Under the pieces are notes generated by a model. It ran no database searches. It saw nothing but the letters and a program-made list of their open reading frames with translations, and was not told the origin of the DNA. A stretch of 64,000 bases of DNA from Arthrobacter sp. JZ12. Its GTDB lineage: Bacteria; Actinomycetota; Actinomycetes; Actinomycetales; Micrococcaceae. Within the stretch, counting starts at the first letter, position 1. Each line of letters begins with the position of its first letter. The position numbers were made by a program, and so were the translations under genes. Shown here one piece after another: positions 8,269-17,392 of the stretch. The stretch lies in contig NZ_CP045246.1 of NCBI RefSeq assembly GCF_035189165.1, forward strand, positions 186,001-250,000, written 5' to 3'.

Positions 8269-8910
8269 GTGGAAGAAACGGCGGAGAACGCTCCGGGAAG
8301 TGTCGGCGTCGGCCCGTGGGAAGGCGTATGGCCCACCGGCCCCCAGTGGGATCCGGAGCTGCTCGCCAAAGGCGACGCCCGCAACGTGGTGGACCAGTAC
8401 CGGTATTGGAAGCACGACGCAATCGTTGCCGACCTCGACTCCCGGCGGCACGAGTTCCATGTGGCCATCGAGAACTGGCAGCACGACCTGAACATCGGCT
8501 CCGTTGTCCGCACTGCCAACGCTTTCCTTGCGCGTGAGGTTCACATCATCGGACGACGCCGGTGGAACCGCCGGGGCGCGATGGTCACCGACCGGTATCA
8601 GCATGTAAGGCACCATCCCACAGTGGAGGAATTTGTTGCCTGGGCCGAGTCCGAGGGACTCCGCGTCATCGGGATCGACAACTTCCCCGACTCAGTACCG
8701 CTTGAGACCTACGACCTGCCGCGAAACTGTGTCCTGGTCTTCGGCCAGGAGGGCCCGGGGTTGACCCCGGAAGTTCATGCTGCTGCCGATGCCACACTGT
8801 CCATCGCCCAGTTCGGCTCCACCCGTTCCATCAACGCGTCGGCAGCCGCGGCCATAGCCATGCACGGCTGGGTCCGCCGGCACGTGTTCGGCCAGGCGGT
8901 TACGGGCTAG
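8269..8910 (+). CDS. SpoU/TrmH family RNA 2'-O-methyltransferase
   Basis: A 213-residue SPOUT methyltransferase. The three SpoU motifs are present: LNIGSVVRTANAF (motif 1, Arg in VRT), LVFGQEGPGLTPE (motif 2) and the SAM-knot STRSINASAAAAIAM (motif 3). It should methylate a ribose 2'-OH in tRNA or rRNA using SAM. GTG 8269 follows a G-rich stretch. There is no L30-like N-terminal domain, which suits a TrmH-like tRNA enzyme, though the target nucleotide is unknown. Its stop abuts the stop of the opposing MarR gene. Confidence 0.9.
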   Translation: MEETAENAPGSVGVGPWEGVWPTGPQWDPELLAKGDARNVVDQYRYWKHDAIVADLDSRRHEFHVAIENWQHDLNIGSVVRTANAFLAREVHIIGRRRWNRRGAMVTDRYQHVRHHPTVEEFVAWAESEGLRVIGIDNFPDSVPLETYDLPRNCVLVFGQEGPGLTPEVHAAADATLSIAQFGSTRSINASAAAAIAMHGWVRRHVFGQAVTG

Positions 8911-9426
8911 TCAAGCTTCCGCAAGCGACTTCGCGTCGATAGTCTCCACTGCTTCCCGCATCCGGGTGAGGAAATCCACGACGACGGCGGCGTTCTCCGG
9001 TGACAGGGACAGCGCCACATCCATCATGCGCGCGTGGGTCTGGGTGAGGGTCTGCCGTACTTCGCCGTCGGACTCCAGCGTCGCTTCCAGCACCAGCGCA
9101 CGTCGGTCGTGCGGGTGCGGTTTGCGTGTCACATGGCCGCTGCGGGAGAGGCGGTCAATGAGCGTTGTGGTGGACGCGGATGAGATGCCCAGCTTCAGCG
9201 ACAGTTCCTTGGGACTCACTTCGCGCCCTGCTCTTTGGGCTTCCAACAGGTAGCGAAGGGCCAACAGGTCAGTCTCGCCCATTCCCATGGAGGAACGGGT
9301 GCGACGGCGCATGGCGGTTTCAGCGGCGCGGTAATCACGAAGGGCAGTCAATACATCGATGCCCGCCGCGACTGGCCCATACCAGTAGCCCGAGGATCGG
9401 GCAGTCGTTCGCGGAGGGGTGGTCAT
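8911..9426 (-). CDS. MarR family transcriptional regulator
   Basis: A 171-residue winged-helix regulator: helix-turn-helix and wing at about residues 77-115 (PKELSLKLGISSASTTTLIDRL, then SGHVTRKPHPHDRRALVL with the MarR DxRR pattern). The N terminus has an extra segment (about 35 residues). It is divergent from a small Cys-containing protein and an ECF sigma factor; five CTAG-centred boxes fill the shared promoter region and are the obvious operators for autoregulation and control of the sigma gene. Ligand unknown. Confidence 0.9.
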   Translation of the reverse strand: MTTPPRTTARSSGYWYGPVAAGIDVLTALRDYRAAETAMRRRTRSSMGMGETDLLALRYLLEAQRAGREVSPKELSLKLGISSASTTTLIDRLSRSGHVTRKPHPHDRRALVLEATLESDGEVRQTLTQTHARMMDVALSLSPENAAVVVDFLTRMREAVETIDAKSLAEA

Positions 9427-9444
9427 GAAACCTCATGGTAGCAG

Positions 9445-9536
9445 TTTGCTAGGAAACCTTGCAGGATGGATGGCTAATAGATAGTTTTCCTAGTGAAACT
9501 TGTGAACGTATTACTAGGTTATCTAGCAAAAGCTAG
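9445..9536. promoter_or_regulatory. Cluster of five CTAG-centred boxes (candidate MarR operators)
   Basis: CTAG occurs at 9449, 9490, 9514, 9523 and 9533, in contexts such as TTTGCTAGGAAA (9445-9456), AGTTTTCCTAGTGAAACT (9483-9500, with AGTTT/AAACT arms) and TTATCTAGCAAA. The last three are 9-10 nt apart, one helical turn. The first lies 19 nt upstream of the MarR start, the last runs into the Shine-Dalgarno of the 9547 gene. Confidence 0.6.
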
Positions 9537-9546
9537 GAAGGGCGTC

Positions 9547-9783
9547 ATGACTATCGAAATCACTCTGCCGGGCCAAAGCGACCAGCAGGCCGCGCCCATT
9601 CACTGCGGAGACGCGATGACGCTTCTTCCTAGTTCTGCTGGAATGCATGCTCCGGAGGGCTACTCCACCAGGCGCTGCCTCTGCGGGTTCCGCATGGACA
9701 CGCCGTGGGGTGCTTCGCTTAGTGAGATTGCTGCCGCAATCGGTGGAAGTCCCGCTGGAGTGCCGTTGTTGGTCTCTCCATGA
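9547..9783 (+). CDS. Small Cys/His-containing protein coupled to ECF sigma gene
   Basis: A 78-residue protein I do not recognise. It contains PIHCGDAM near residue 16 and RRCLCGFRMD near residue 43, a His/Cys and Cys-x-Cys arrangement that could bind metal or sense redox. ATG 9547 is chosen because AGGAAGG (9535-9541) lies 5 nt upstream. The frame is open further upstream to 9493 but that part overlaps the operator cluster. Its TGA overlaps the ATG of the sigma gene (ATGA), so the two are translationally coupled. It might act on the sigma factor; this is inference only. Confidence 0.6.
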   Translation: MTIEITLPGQSDQQAAPIHCGDAMTLLPSSAGMHAPEGYSTRRCLCGFRMDTPWGASLSEIAAAIGGSPAGVPLLVSP

Positions 9784-10385
9784 CTCTGGCGGAGGAGGCC
9801 CCACCGCTCGCCGGCACTCCGGACCTGGCTGCGGACCTTCGGACCCTTTTGGCCGGCGTGGCGCAAGGTGAAGAGGCCCCCTTCAACGCGTTGTACCACT
9901 CCACGAGCGCGAGGATCTACGGCCTGGTGTATCGGATTGTGCTGGACAGGGCGCTGAGCGAGGAAGTGACCCAGGAGGTCTTCCTCCAGGTCTGGCGCAA
10001 GGCGGCTGAATACCGCCCGGATCTCGGCACCCCGCTGACCTGGCTTCTGACGCTTGCCCATCGCAGGGCCGTGGACCGCGTCCGTTCGGAACAGGCGTCC
10101 AGGGCACGACTGAATCGCTGGACAACCGCCGAGGTCCAGACACCGTTCGACCAGGTTGCCGAGGCCGTCCTCGACAACCATGAGGCAGCGGCCCTGAAGA
10201 TTGCGGTCGGCGCTCTCACCGAAAAGCAGCGGCAGGTCATCGAACTGGCCTATTACGGCGGCCTTACCTATGCCCAGGTTGCGCAGGTCTTGGGAGCTCC
10301 GGACGGCACAGTGAAGACGCGGATACGCCAGGGGCTGGGCAGGCTGAAGGACGCCCTGGAGCCGGGTTCTTCAATGGTGACGTAA
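9780..10385 (+). CDS. ECF-type RNA polymerase sigma factor (SigK-like)
   Basis: A 201-residue sigma-70 family protein with region 2 (YGLVYRIVLDRALSEEVTQEVFLQVWRK and the Trp/Leu-rich LTWLLTLAHRRAVDRVR, residues ~43-100) and region 4 (TEKQRQVIELAYYGGLTYAQVAQVLGAPDGTVKTRIRQGL, ~150-190). Sequence style and length fit the SigK/ECF19 group, whose members are usually held by a membrane anti-sigma RskA encoded next to them. No such gene follows; fba is next, 96 bp downstream. Regulation may instead involve the upstream coupled small protein and the MarR operators. Confidence 0.88.
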   Translation: MTLAEEAPPLAGTPDLAADLRTLLAGVAQGEEAPFNALYHSTSARIYGLVYRIVLDRALSEEVTQEVFLQVWRKAAEYRPDLGTPLTWLLTLAHRRAVDRVRSEQASRARLNRWTTAEVQTPFDQVAEAVLDNHEAAALKIAVGALTEKQRQVIELAYYGGLTYAQVAQVLGAPDGTVKTRIRQGLGRLKDALEPGSSMVT

Positions 10386-10387
10386 GG

Positions 10388-10463
10388 TTTCCGCCCAAAT
10401 AGCGCCATCGTTAGGATGGGACGGAAGCGAGCCTTATCCCTGATGAGCCTCTTCCGCCCAAAC
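10388..10463 (+). repeat. Direct repeat TTCCGCCCAAA in fba leader
   Basis: TTTCCGCCCAAA at 10388-10399 recurs as CTTCCGCCCAAACC at 10450-10463, flanking the likely fba promoter region (TAGGAT near 10412). Function unknown; could be a regulator site. Confidence 0.3.
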
Positions 10464-10481
10464 CTTCAATGAGGAGTTGCC

Positions 10482-11500
<1,019 letters not shown>

Positions 11501-11501
<1 letters not shown>

Positions 11502-11923
11502 TGTCGGACGAATTCCGCAAGAATCTCCTCGGCCCTGAGCCCACCCTGCTCCCCGCGGAACCTGAGGTGACCTCGCGACTGGAGGCTGGAGAAGCGGCGG
11601 TCGACCTGGCAGCCAGGCACCCGTCGTCGTCGTTGGTGTGGGCCATCCTTGCCGACGAGGCATATCGCGAGGGTCGCACGATCGAGTCCTACGCCTACGC
11701 GCGCACGGGCTACCACCGCGGGCTGGATGCGCTGCGCCGCAACGGCTGGCGGGGCGCCGGCCCGGTGCCATACTCGCACGAACCCAACCGCGGATTCCTG
11801 CGCGCGCTCAACGCGCTTGGGCGGGCGGCTGCGTCCATCGGCGAGCTCGATGAGGCGGAGCGGGTTGCCAAGTTCCTGCGTGAGTCAGACCCGGAGGCAA
11901 GCGAGAAGCTCGCCGGGTCCTGA
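11501..11923 (+). CDS. DUF3151 family protein
   Basis: A 140-residue conserved actinobacterial protein of unknown function. Its recognisable core is LAARHPSSSLVWAILADEAY, ESYAYARTGYHRGLDALRRNGWRGAGPVPYSHEPNRGFLRAL and a C-terminal ELDEAERVAKFLRESDP helix, resembling a TPR-like helical protein. It is translationally coupled to fba, which hints at a link with glycolysis or simply expression coupling. No catalytic motif is visible. Confidence 0.85.
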
Positions 11924-11942
11924 CCCTCACCTGCGAAAAATC

Positions 11943-11980
11943 GTGCACCCCAGGCGACCGCAAGGTCACCTGGGGTGCAC
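11943..11980. terminator. Bidirectional terminator between convergent genes
   Basis: Arms 11943-11959 and 11964-11980 pair over 17 bp (one G-T wobble) closed by a GCAA tetraloop. On the minus strand the stem is followed by a TTTTT run, so it should terminate the 11995-12651 gene, and the same stem can serve DUF3151. Confidence 0.85.
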
Positions 11981-11994
11981 ACGTTCTCAGGACT

Positions 11995-12651
11995 TCAAAG
12001 ACCCTCGGACGCCGTCGCTGCGACGTCCGCTTCAGCAGGTGGGAGGATAGTAGTGGTCACGTCGACGAGCTGCGGCTTCTTCGGTGCCGAACTGAAGCCG
12101 AAGTGCACCCGCGGACGTACGTTGCTCAACGATCCCAGGGGTTCTCCCGCCCAGGTCGCCTCTGCGGCCGTGATCAGACGGGCGCCGGTGACGCCGTAGT
12201 ACTGTCGGCGCCCGTCCCTGAGCGTTCCGGCCGTACGGACACCGGGCATGAGGAACTTGGCAACCGGATTAAGCAGCGACAGCCACCGCGGGTGGGTGCC
12301 GACGGCGCGCGGAATGGCGCCGAGCACCTTCCCGACGCCGGTGGTCTCACCAAATTCTGCACGAACGGTGAGGGGACCGGCCTGGAGGGACAGCCGTTCC
12401 TCGTCCATGCTCACGGTCAGCGGCACCGTGCGCACGATGTCGAACGAGTACGCGCCTGACACCCAATCGGCCACAGCAGCGGACGGCGCGAGCAACGTCC
12501 GTGTGCCCTCAAGGCTCTCCACCATCACGTCGGTGAATGCGCCGAACGGCGAGGTGGTCCACATGCCGATTACGATGCGTACCCCTGAGGTGGTTCCAAG
12601 GCTTGCGATATGTCCGGTGAACTGTTCGGTCTCGGCGCTCATGGTTCCCAT
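11995..12651 (-). CDS. Conserved hypothetical protein
   Basis: A 218-residue protein without a signal peptide or clear membrane segments. I do not recognise a family. Its sequence (RIVIGMWTTSPFGAFTDVMVES, then AVADWVSGAYSFDIVRTVPLTV and a C-terminal RRQYYGVTGARL) suggests a beta-rich ligand- or lipid-binding fold of the acetoacetate-decarboxylase-like kind, but this is a weak impression. The first Met (12651) and a second at 12642 are both possible. It lies 67 bp downstream of ptsI on the same strand and might be co-transcribed. Confidence 0.6.
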   Translation of the reverse strand: MGTMSAETEQFTGHIASLGTTSGVRIVIGMWTTSPFGAFTDVMVESLEGTRTLLAPSAAVADWVSGAYSFDIVRTVPLTVSMDEERLSLQAGPLTVRAEFGETTGVGKVLGAIPRAVGTHPRWLSLLNPVAKFLMPGVRTAGTLRDGRRQYYGVTGARLITAAEATWAGEPLGSLSNVRPRVHFGFSSAPKKPQLVDVTTTILPPAEADVAATASEGL

Positions 12652-12718
12652 TATGTACGGCTGAGGCGTGCGTGCCAGCCGGGCGCCCGCTCATACGGAG
12701 CGGGCAGCCCGGAGCAGG

Positions 12719-14404
12719 TCAGATGCCCAGTTCCTCGAGCACGGGCAGCTTCTCCCGGACGCGAAGCCTTGCCTCGGTTGCATCGGAAGCCGAGAGGGCC
12801 AGCTGCGCCAGGTCCCGGGCTTCGTCCAGCGTCACCGTCTTTAGGACGGCGGCCACAGCGGCGAGGGAGCGTGCGGTCATGGAGAGCGTGTTGACGCCCA
12901 GGCCCACCAGTACGACGGCGAGGGCCGGGTCGGCGGCCGCCTCACCGCACACTCCGACCGGCTTGCCGCTTCCTTCCGCTGCAGCACCCTCGACGGACAG
13001 CTTCACCAGGCGCAGCACTGCCGGCTGCCAGGGCGTGTTCAGACCGGCCAAGGGGCCGAGCTGGCGATCCGCTGCCATGGCGTACTGGGTGAGGTCATTG
13101 GTGCCGAGGCTGGCGAACTGCACTTCCCGGAGGATCGAATCGGCAGTGACTGCGGCTGAGGGAACCTCCACCATCACGCCCGGCGTCTTCAGCCCCGCTT
13201 CGGCGCACATTCCGGCGAAGTCGGCGGCCTCTGCCGCGGTGGAGATCATCGGAGCCATCACCCAGACGTCGGCCTCGGACCCTGCGGCTGCCTGCGCGAT
13301 AGCTTGCAGTTGCCGCTGCAGCACACCGGGAGAGGTCATATCGGTGCGGTAGCCCCGCACACCCAGGGCGGGGTTTGGCTCGGTGGCGTCGGTGAGGAAT
13401 GGGAGCGGCTTGTCCGCACCGGCGTCGAGCGTGCGCAGTACCACCTTCTTCCCGGGGAAGGCATCGAAGACGCCCTTATAGGCTGCCGCCTGCTCTTCCA
13501 CGGATGGCTCCGTGTCGCGCTCAAGGAAGCAGAACTCGGTGCGGAACAGGCCCACGCCCTCCGCCCCCAGCTCCGCAGCTGCCGCTGCGTCCTTTCCGCC
13601 GCCGACGTTGGCCAGCAGGGGGACATGGTGGCCGTCTGCAGTTTCACCCTTGCCGGTGAACGCCGACAGCAGGGAGGCGGTTGTGGCCCATCCTTCGGCT
13701 GCCGCGCGCTCGGTATCACCGGGCTCGACGACAACGGACCCCGCCGCTCCGTCCACGTACACCTCGGTGCCGTCCGCCAGCTCGTCCACACCGCGCGCGG
13801 CCACCACCGCGGGCAGGCCAAGGGACCGGGCAATGATGGCCGTGTGGGACTGCGGCCCGCCGCCGGAGGTGACGAGTGCGAGCACGATGTCCGGGTTTAG
13901 GGTGGCGGTATCTGCGGGCGCAAGATCCTCCGCCACGAGGATGAACGGGGTGGCAGAAGCGGGAATTCCGGGTGCGGCCTGCCCGCGGAGTTCGGCGACG
14001 ATGCGGGCGCGAACGTCGAGGATGTCCGTGGCGCGTTCGGCCATGTAGCCGCCGAGGTTGTGCAGCATCTCGGAGACGGAAGCCCCGGACTCCCAGATGG
14101 CGCGCTCGGCGGAGGAGCCCTTCGCGATGAGCTTCGCTGCGCCCTTGATGAGCATGGTGTCCTTCGCCATCAGCGCCGTCGCTTCAAGGACTGCCTTGCC
14201 GTCACCGCTCGCCCGATCGGCGCGCGCCTTGAGCTCGTCGTGAACCGCGTCCGCCGCCTTCTTGAGGGCGGCTGTTGCATCTTCAGGCGTGACTCCCGCC
14301 GGCAATTGTTCGCCCAGCGGCGGTTCACTCACCGGCTTGGGCATCTGGCGGATGGTCGCAATCACTCGTCCGGGGCTAACCCCTACTCCTGGGAAGTTCT
14401 GCAC
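12719..14404 (-). CDS. ptsI: PTS Enzyme I (phosphoenolpyruvate-protein phosphotransferase)
   Basis: A 561-residue cytosolic protein that takes phosphate from PEP and passes it to HPr, the first step of all PTS sugar uptake. The phospho-His is in GGGPQSHTAIIARSLG (His187). The C-terminal PEP-binding barrel shows LFRTEFCFLERD, LRTLDAGADKPLPF, NPALGVRGYR, SLGTNDLTQYAMAADR and the PVGVCGEAAADP Cys loop. Divergent from the TetR-mtlA-mtlD operon, which supplies a sugar-specific permease. No HPr (ptsH) gene is visible in the window. Confidence 0.95.
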   Translation of the reverse strand: MQNFPGVGVSPGRVIATIRQMPKPVSEPPLGEQLPAGVTPEDATAALKKAADAVHDELKARADRASGDGKAVLEATALMAKDTMLIKGAAKLIAKGSSAERAIWESGASVSEMLHNLGGYMAERATDILDVRARIVAELRGQAAPGIPASATPFILVAEDLAPADTATLNPDIVLALVTSGGGPQSHTAIIARSLGLPAVVAARGVDELADGTEVYVDGAAGSVVVEPGDTERAAAEGWATTASLLSAFTGKGETADGHHVPLLANVGGGKDAAAAAELGAEGVGLFRTEFCFLERDTEPSVEEQAAAYKGVFDAFPGKKVVLRTLDAGADKPLPFLTDATEPNPALGVRGYRTDMTSPGVLQRQLQAIAQAAAGSEADVWVMAPMISTAAEAADFAGMCAEAGLKTPGVMVEVPSAAVTADSILREVQFASLGTNDLTQYAMAADRQLGPLAGLNTPWQPAVLRLVKLSVEGAAAEGSGKPVGVCGEAAADPALAVVLVGLGVNTLSMTARSLAAVAAVLKTVTLDEARDLAQLALSASDATEARLRVREKLPVLEELGI

Positions 14405-14466
14405 TGAAGGTCCTCGTTTTTCTGCAGGTGGTTGGATCCGCTTGAATGCCGGTGTGATTCAGTTCA

Positions 14467-14481
14467 TATAGCGTTGCTATA
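14467..14481. promoter_or_regulatory. Perfect palindrome, candidate TetR operator 1
   Basis: TATAGC-GTT-GCTATA, 15 bp, in the ptsI / TetR divergent promoter region and immediately next to a second inverted repeat. Confidence 0.55.
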
Positions 14482-14498
14482 GGTGCTAGGCTAGCGCC
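14482..14498. promoter_or_regulatory. Inverted repeat, candidate TetR operator 2
   Basis: GGTGCTA-GGC-TAGCGCC, 17 bp with one mismatch, abutting the palindrome at 14467-14481 and ending one base before the GTG start of the TetR gene. Confidence 0.5.
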
Positions 14499-14499
14499 T

Positions 14500-15228
14500 G
14501 TGAGTTTCGATGGCCAGCCACCGGCAAAGATGAGGTTGCTTCGAGCAGCCGCTGAATTGCTGGCCAACTCTGCCGGAGCACCGGTCTCCACCCGCCAGAT
14601 TACCCAGCTGGCAGGTGTTAGCGCCCCTACCCTTTATCACCACTTCGGTGACAAGGAGGGCCTGTTTGACGCGGTGGTTTCAGCAGGTTTCGAGGAGTAC
14701 GTGGCGGGAGAGCGGGATTTCGCTCCTTCCGGGCAGCCGCTGGAGGATATTCGGCGGATGTGGGACAACCACGTCCGATTCGGGCTTAACCAACCGGAGC
14801 TCTATCTGGTGATGTTCGGCAATATCCGCCCGGAAAGCCGCCCCAGCATTGTTGCCGATGCCGAGGCGCTCATGGAGGAGATGCTGAACAAGGCCGCTGC
14901 CGCCGGGCAGCTGAGTGTTCAACCGCGCGAGGCTGCCAGGAGCATCCTGGCGGCGAACGTCGGCGTCACGCTCATGCTGATCGCGGAAGCTGCAGCAGAC
15001 CGGAACCTCGAGCTATCCACGATGACCAGGGACGCCATGATTTTTGCGGTGTCCTCTGAGAAGGCGGAGCCGAATGAGCAGCAATCCGCCGGCAAGTCAT
15101 CGGTTGTAGTGGCCGCCATTGCGTTGAACGCAGCGCTCCAGGCGTCCCATTCCGACCAGCTCTCCAGCTCCGAGCTCAAGCTGTTCCTCGAATGGCTTCA
15201 CCGGATCTCAACCAGTCCCACCGGGTAA
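14500..15228 (+). CDS. TetR/AcrR family transcriptional regulator
   Basis: A 242-residue regulator with an N-terminal TetR helix-turn-helix (residues ~7-52: AKMRLLRAAAELLANSAGAP, then QITQLAGVSAPTLYHHFGDKEGLFDAVV) and a helical ligand domain. GTG 14500 is used; little leader is possible because back-to-back palindromes end at 14498, so the mRNA may be leaderless. It is 58 bp upstream of the mannitol PTS gene on the same strand and divergent from ptsI, so control of PTS genes is likely. TetR control of mannitol PTS is uncommon; MtlR types are usual elsewhere. Confidence 0.88.
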   Translation: MSFDGQPPAKMRLLRAAAELLANSAGAPVSTRQITQLAGVSAPTLYHHFGDKEGLFDAVVSAGFEEYVAGERDFAPSGQPLEDIRRMWDNHVRFGLNQPELYLVMFGNIRPESRPSIVADAEALMEEMLNKAAAAGQLSVQPREAARSILAANVGVTLMLIAEAAADRNLELSTMTRDAMIFAVSSEKAEPNEQQSAGKSSVVVAAIALNAALQASHSDQLSSSELKLFLEWLHRISTSPTG

Positions 15229-15286
15229 GAACTCCACAACATCGGACCATCCTGCATAGAGGCGGGATCCACGGTTAGGAAATCAC

Positions 15287-17392
15287 ATGGCAACTGAGAC
15301 AGCTGCAAAACCCCGAGGCAGCATGAGGGTCGGTGTCCAGAGATTCGGTACATTCCTCTCCGGAATGATCATGCCGAACATCGGCGCGTTCATTGCCTGG
15401 GGCCTCATCACCGCCCTGTTCATCGAGGCGGGCTGGCTGCCCGTCCCCGAACTGGGCGGTTTCGGCACGGACGCGGAAGGCAATCCGAACACCGGCCTGG
15501 TCGGGCCAATGATCACTTACCTCCTGCCGCTCCTGATCGCCTACACCGGTGGACGGATGGTCTACGACGTTCGCGGTGGCGTGGTGGGCGCCATCGGCAC
15601 CATGGGCGTCATTGTGGGCGCAGGCATTCCGATGTTCATCGGCGCCATGATCATGGGCCCCCTCGGCGGCTGGACCATGAAGAAGATCGACTCGATCTGG
15701 GACGGCAAGATCAAGCCCGGCTTCGAGATGCTCGTCAACAACTTCTCCGCCGGCATCTGGGGTGCAGCGCTCGCGCTGATTGGTTTCTACGGCATCTCGC
15801 CCCTGGTCGAAGCCTTCAGCACGGCCGCCGGCAACGTGGTGCAGTTCCTGGTCAACAACGGCCTCCTGCCGCTGACCAGCATCTTCATTGAGCCGGCCAA
15901 GGTGCTCTTCCTCAATAACGCCATCAACCATGGCGTCCTGACGCCGCTGGGCGTCCAGCAGTCGCTGGAGGAGGGCAAGTCCATCCTGTTCCTGCTCGAG
16001 GCCAACCCCGGTCCGGGCCTCGGCATCCTGCTGGCCTACATGTTCTTCGGACGCGGCGCGGCCAAGGCATCTGCTCCGGGTGCCGCGATCATCCACTTCC
16101 TCGGCGGTATCCACGAGATCTACTTCCCCTACGTGCTGATGCGTCCGCTCCTCATCCTCGCGGCGATCGCCGGCGGCATGACCGGCATCGCCACGCTGGC
16201 CATCACCGGCTCCGGCCTGGTTGCTCCCGCAGCGCCCGGCTCGATCATCGCCGTACTGGCCCAGACCGCCCGTGACAGCTACTTCGGCGTGGTCCTGTCG
16301 GTCCTCCTCGCGGCGGCGGTCTCCTTCCTGGTCGCCTCGGTGATCCTCAAGACAGCAAAGCGAAAGGACGACGACGGCGACGACCTCGCCGCTGCCACCT
16401 CCCGCATGGAGTCCATGAAGGGGAAGAAGAGCTCCGTGTCCTCGGCTCTGGCAGGATCCGGCAACGTTGCTGTGCTGGCCGGCCCGGTCAAGAACATCGT
16501 GTTCGCCTGTGATGCCGGCATGGGCTCAAGCGCCATGGGAGCCTCGGTACTGCGCAACAAGATCAAGGACGCCGGCTTCCCTGAAGTGAAGGTTACGAAC
16601 GCTTCGATTGCCAACCTCCGCGACGACTACGACATTGTGGTCACGCACCAGGACCTGACCGAGCGGGCGCGGCCCGCCACAGCCAGTGCTACACATGTTT
16701 CGGTGGACAACTTCATGAACAGCCCCCGGTACGACGAGATCGTGGAGCTGGTGCGCGAGAGTAACAGCGGCTCGTCCGGTGTAGCTGGTGTAGCTGGTGC
16801 AGCTGGTGCAGACGCCGGCACCGGCCCTGACGCCGACGCCGGATCCTTCGGGGGTGCCCACGCTTCCACGGCCCACGCTGCAGGTGCTGCAGGTACCGAA
16901 GCCGCCGCTTCAGCTTCCGGCCCACAGACTACGGGGGCCGCGGAGGGCGAGGCATCGACGTCGGACGTGCTGGTGGCTGAGAGCGTAGTGCTGGACGGAA
17001 GTGCAGGTTCGCGTGACGCAGCCATCGACGAAGCGGGCCGGCTCCTGAAGGCGCGCGGCGCCGTCGACGACGAGTACATCCGGGCCATGCACGAGCGCGA
17101 GCAGTCGGTGTCCACCTACATGGGCAGCTTCCTGGCCATTCCGCACGGAACCAATGCGGCAAAGGATCACATCCGCAAGTCGGCAGTGTCCTTCATCCGT
17201 TACCCGCAGGGAATCGACTGGAACGGCAAGCAGGTCAAGTTCGTGGTGGGCGTAGCCGGCGTGAACAACGAGCACCTGCACATCCTGTCCTCCATTGCCA
17301 AGGTGTTCACCGACAAGTCGAAGGTGGCCGAGCTTGAGGCGGCAACCTCGGTCGATGAAGTCCTCGCAATCTTCAGGAAGGTCAACGCATAG
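15287..17392 (+). CDS. mtlA: Mannitol PTS permease, fused IICBA
   Basis: A 701-residue membrane permease that imports mannitol and phosphorylates it to mannitol 1-phosphate. Order: IIC membrane domain (~1-350, several helices, with [13 protein letters not shown] sugar-site motif), IIB (~395-485, [14 protein letters not shown], phospho-Cys408), a long Ala/Gly/Ser/Asp-rich linker (~490-560) and IIA (~560-701, AIPHGTN, phospho-His620). The linker DNA contains a 9-bp tandem repeat at 16781. The stop overlaps the GTG of mtlD (TAGTG). Confidence 0.94.
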   Translation: MATETAAKPRGSMRVGVQRFGTFLSGMIMPNIGAFIAWGLITALFIEAGWLPVPELGGFGTDAEGNPNTGLVGPMITYLLPLLIAYTGGRMVYDVRGGVVGAIGTMGVIVGAGIPMFIGAMIMGPLGGWTMKKIDSIWDGKIKPGFEMLVNNFSAGIWGAALALIGFYGISPLVEAFSTAAGNVVQFLVNNGLLPLTSIFIEPAKVLFLNNAINHGVLTPLGVQQSLEEGKSILFLLEANPGPGLGILLAYMFFGRGAAKASAPGAAIIHFLGGIHEIYFPYVLMRPLLILAAIAGGMTGIATLAITGSGLVAPAAPGSIIAVLAQTARDSYFGVVLSVLLAAAVSFLVASVILKTAKRKDDDGDDLAAATSRMESMKGKKSSVSSALAGSGNVAVLAGPVKNIVFACDAGMGSSAMGASVLRNKIKDAGFPEVKVTNASIANLRDDYDIVVTHQDLTERARPATASATHVSVDNFMNSPRYDEIVELVRESNSGSSGVAGVAGAAGADAGTGPDADAGSFGGAHASTAHAAGAAGTEAAASASGPQTTGAAEGEASTSDVLVAESVVLDGSAGSRDAAIDEAGRLLKARGAVDDEYIRAMHEREQSVSTYMGSFLAIPHGTNAAKDHIRKSAVSFIRYPQGIDWNGKQVKFVVGVAGVNNEHLHILSSIAKVFTDKSKVAELEAATSVDEVLAIFRKVNA
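16781..16807 (+). repeat. Tandem 9-bp repeat in the mtlA linker
   Basis: GTAGCTGGT, GTAGCTGGT, GCAGCTGGT in tandem, encoding Val/Ala-Ala-Gly units of the flexible IIB-IIA linker. In-frame, so copy changes would only alter linker length. Confidence 0.7.
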
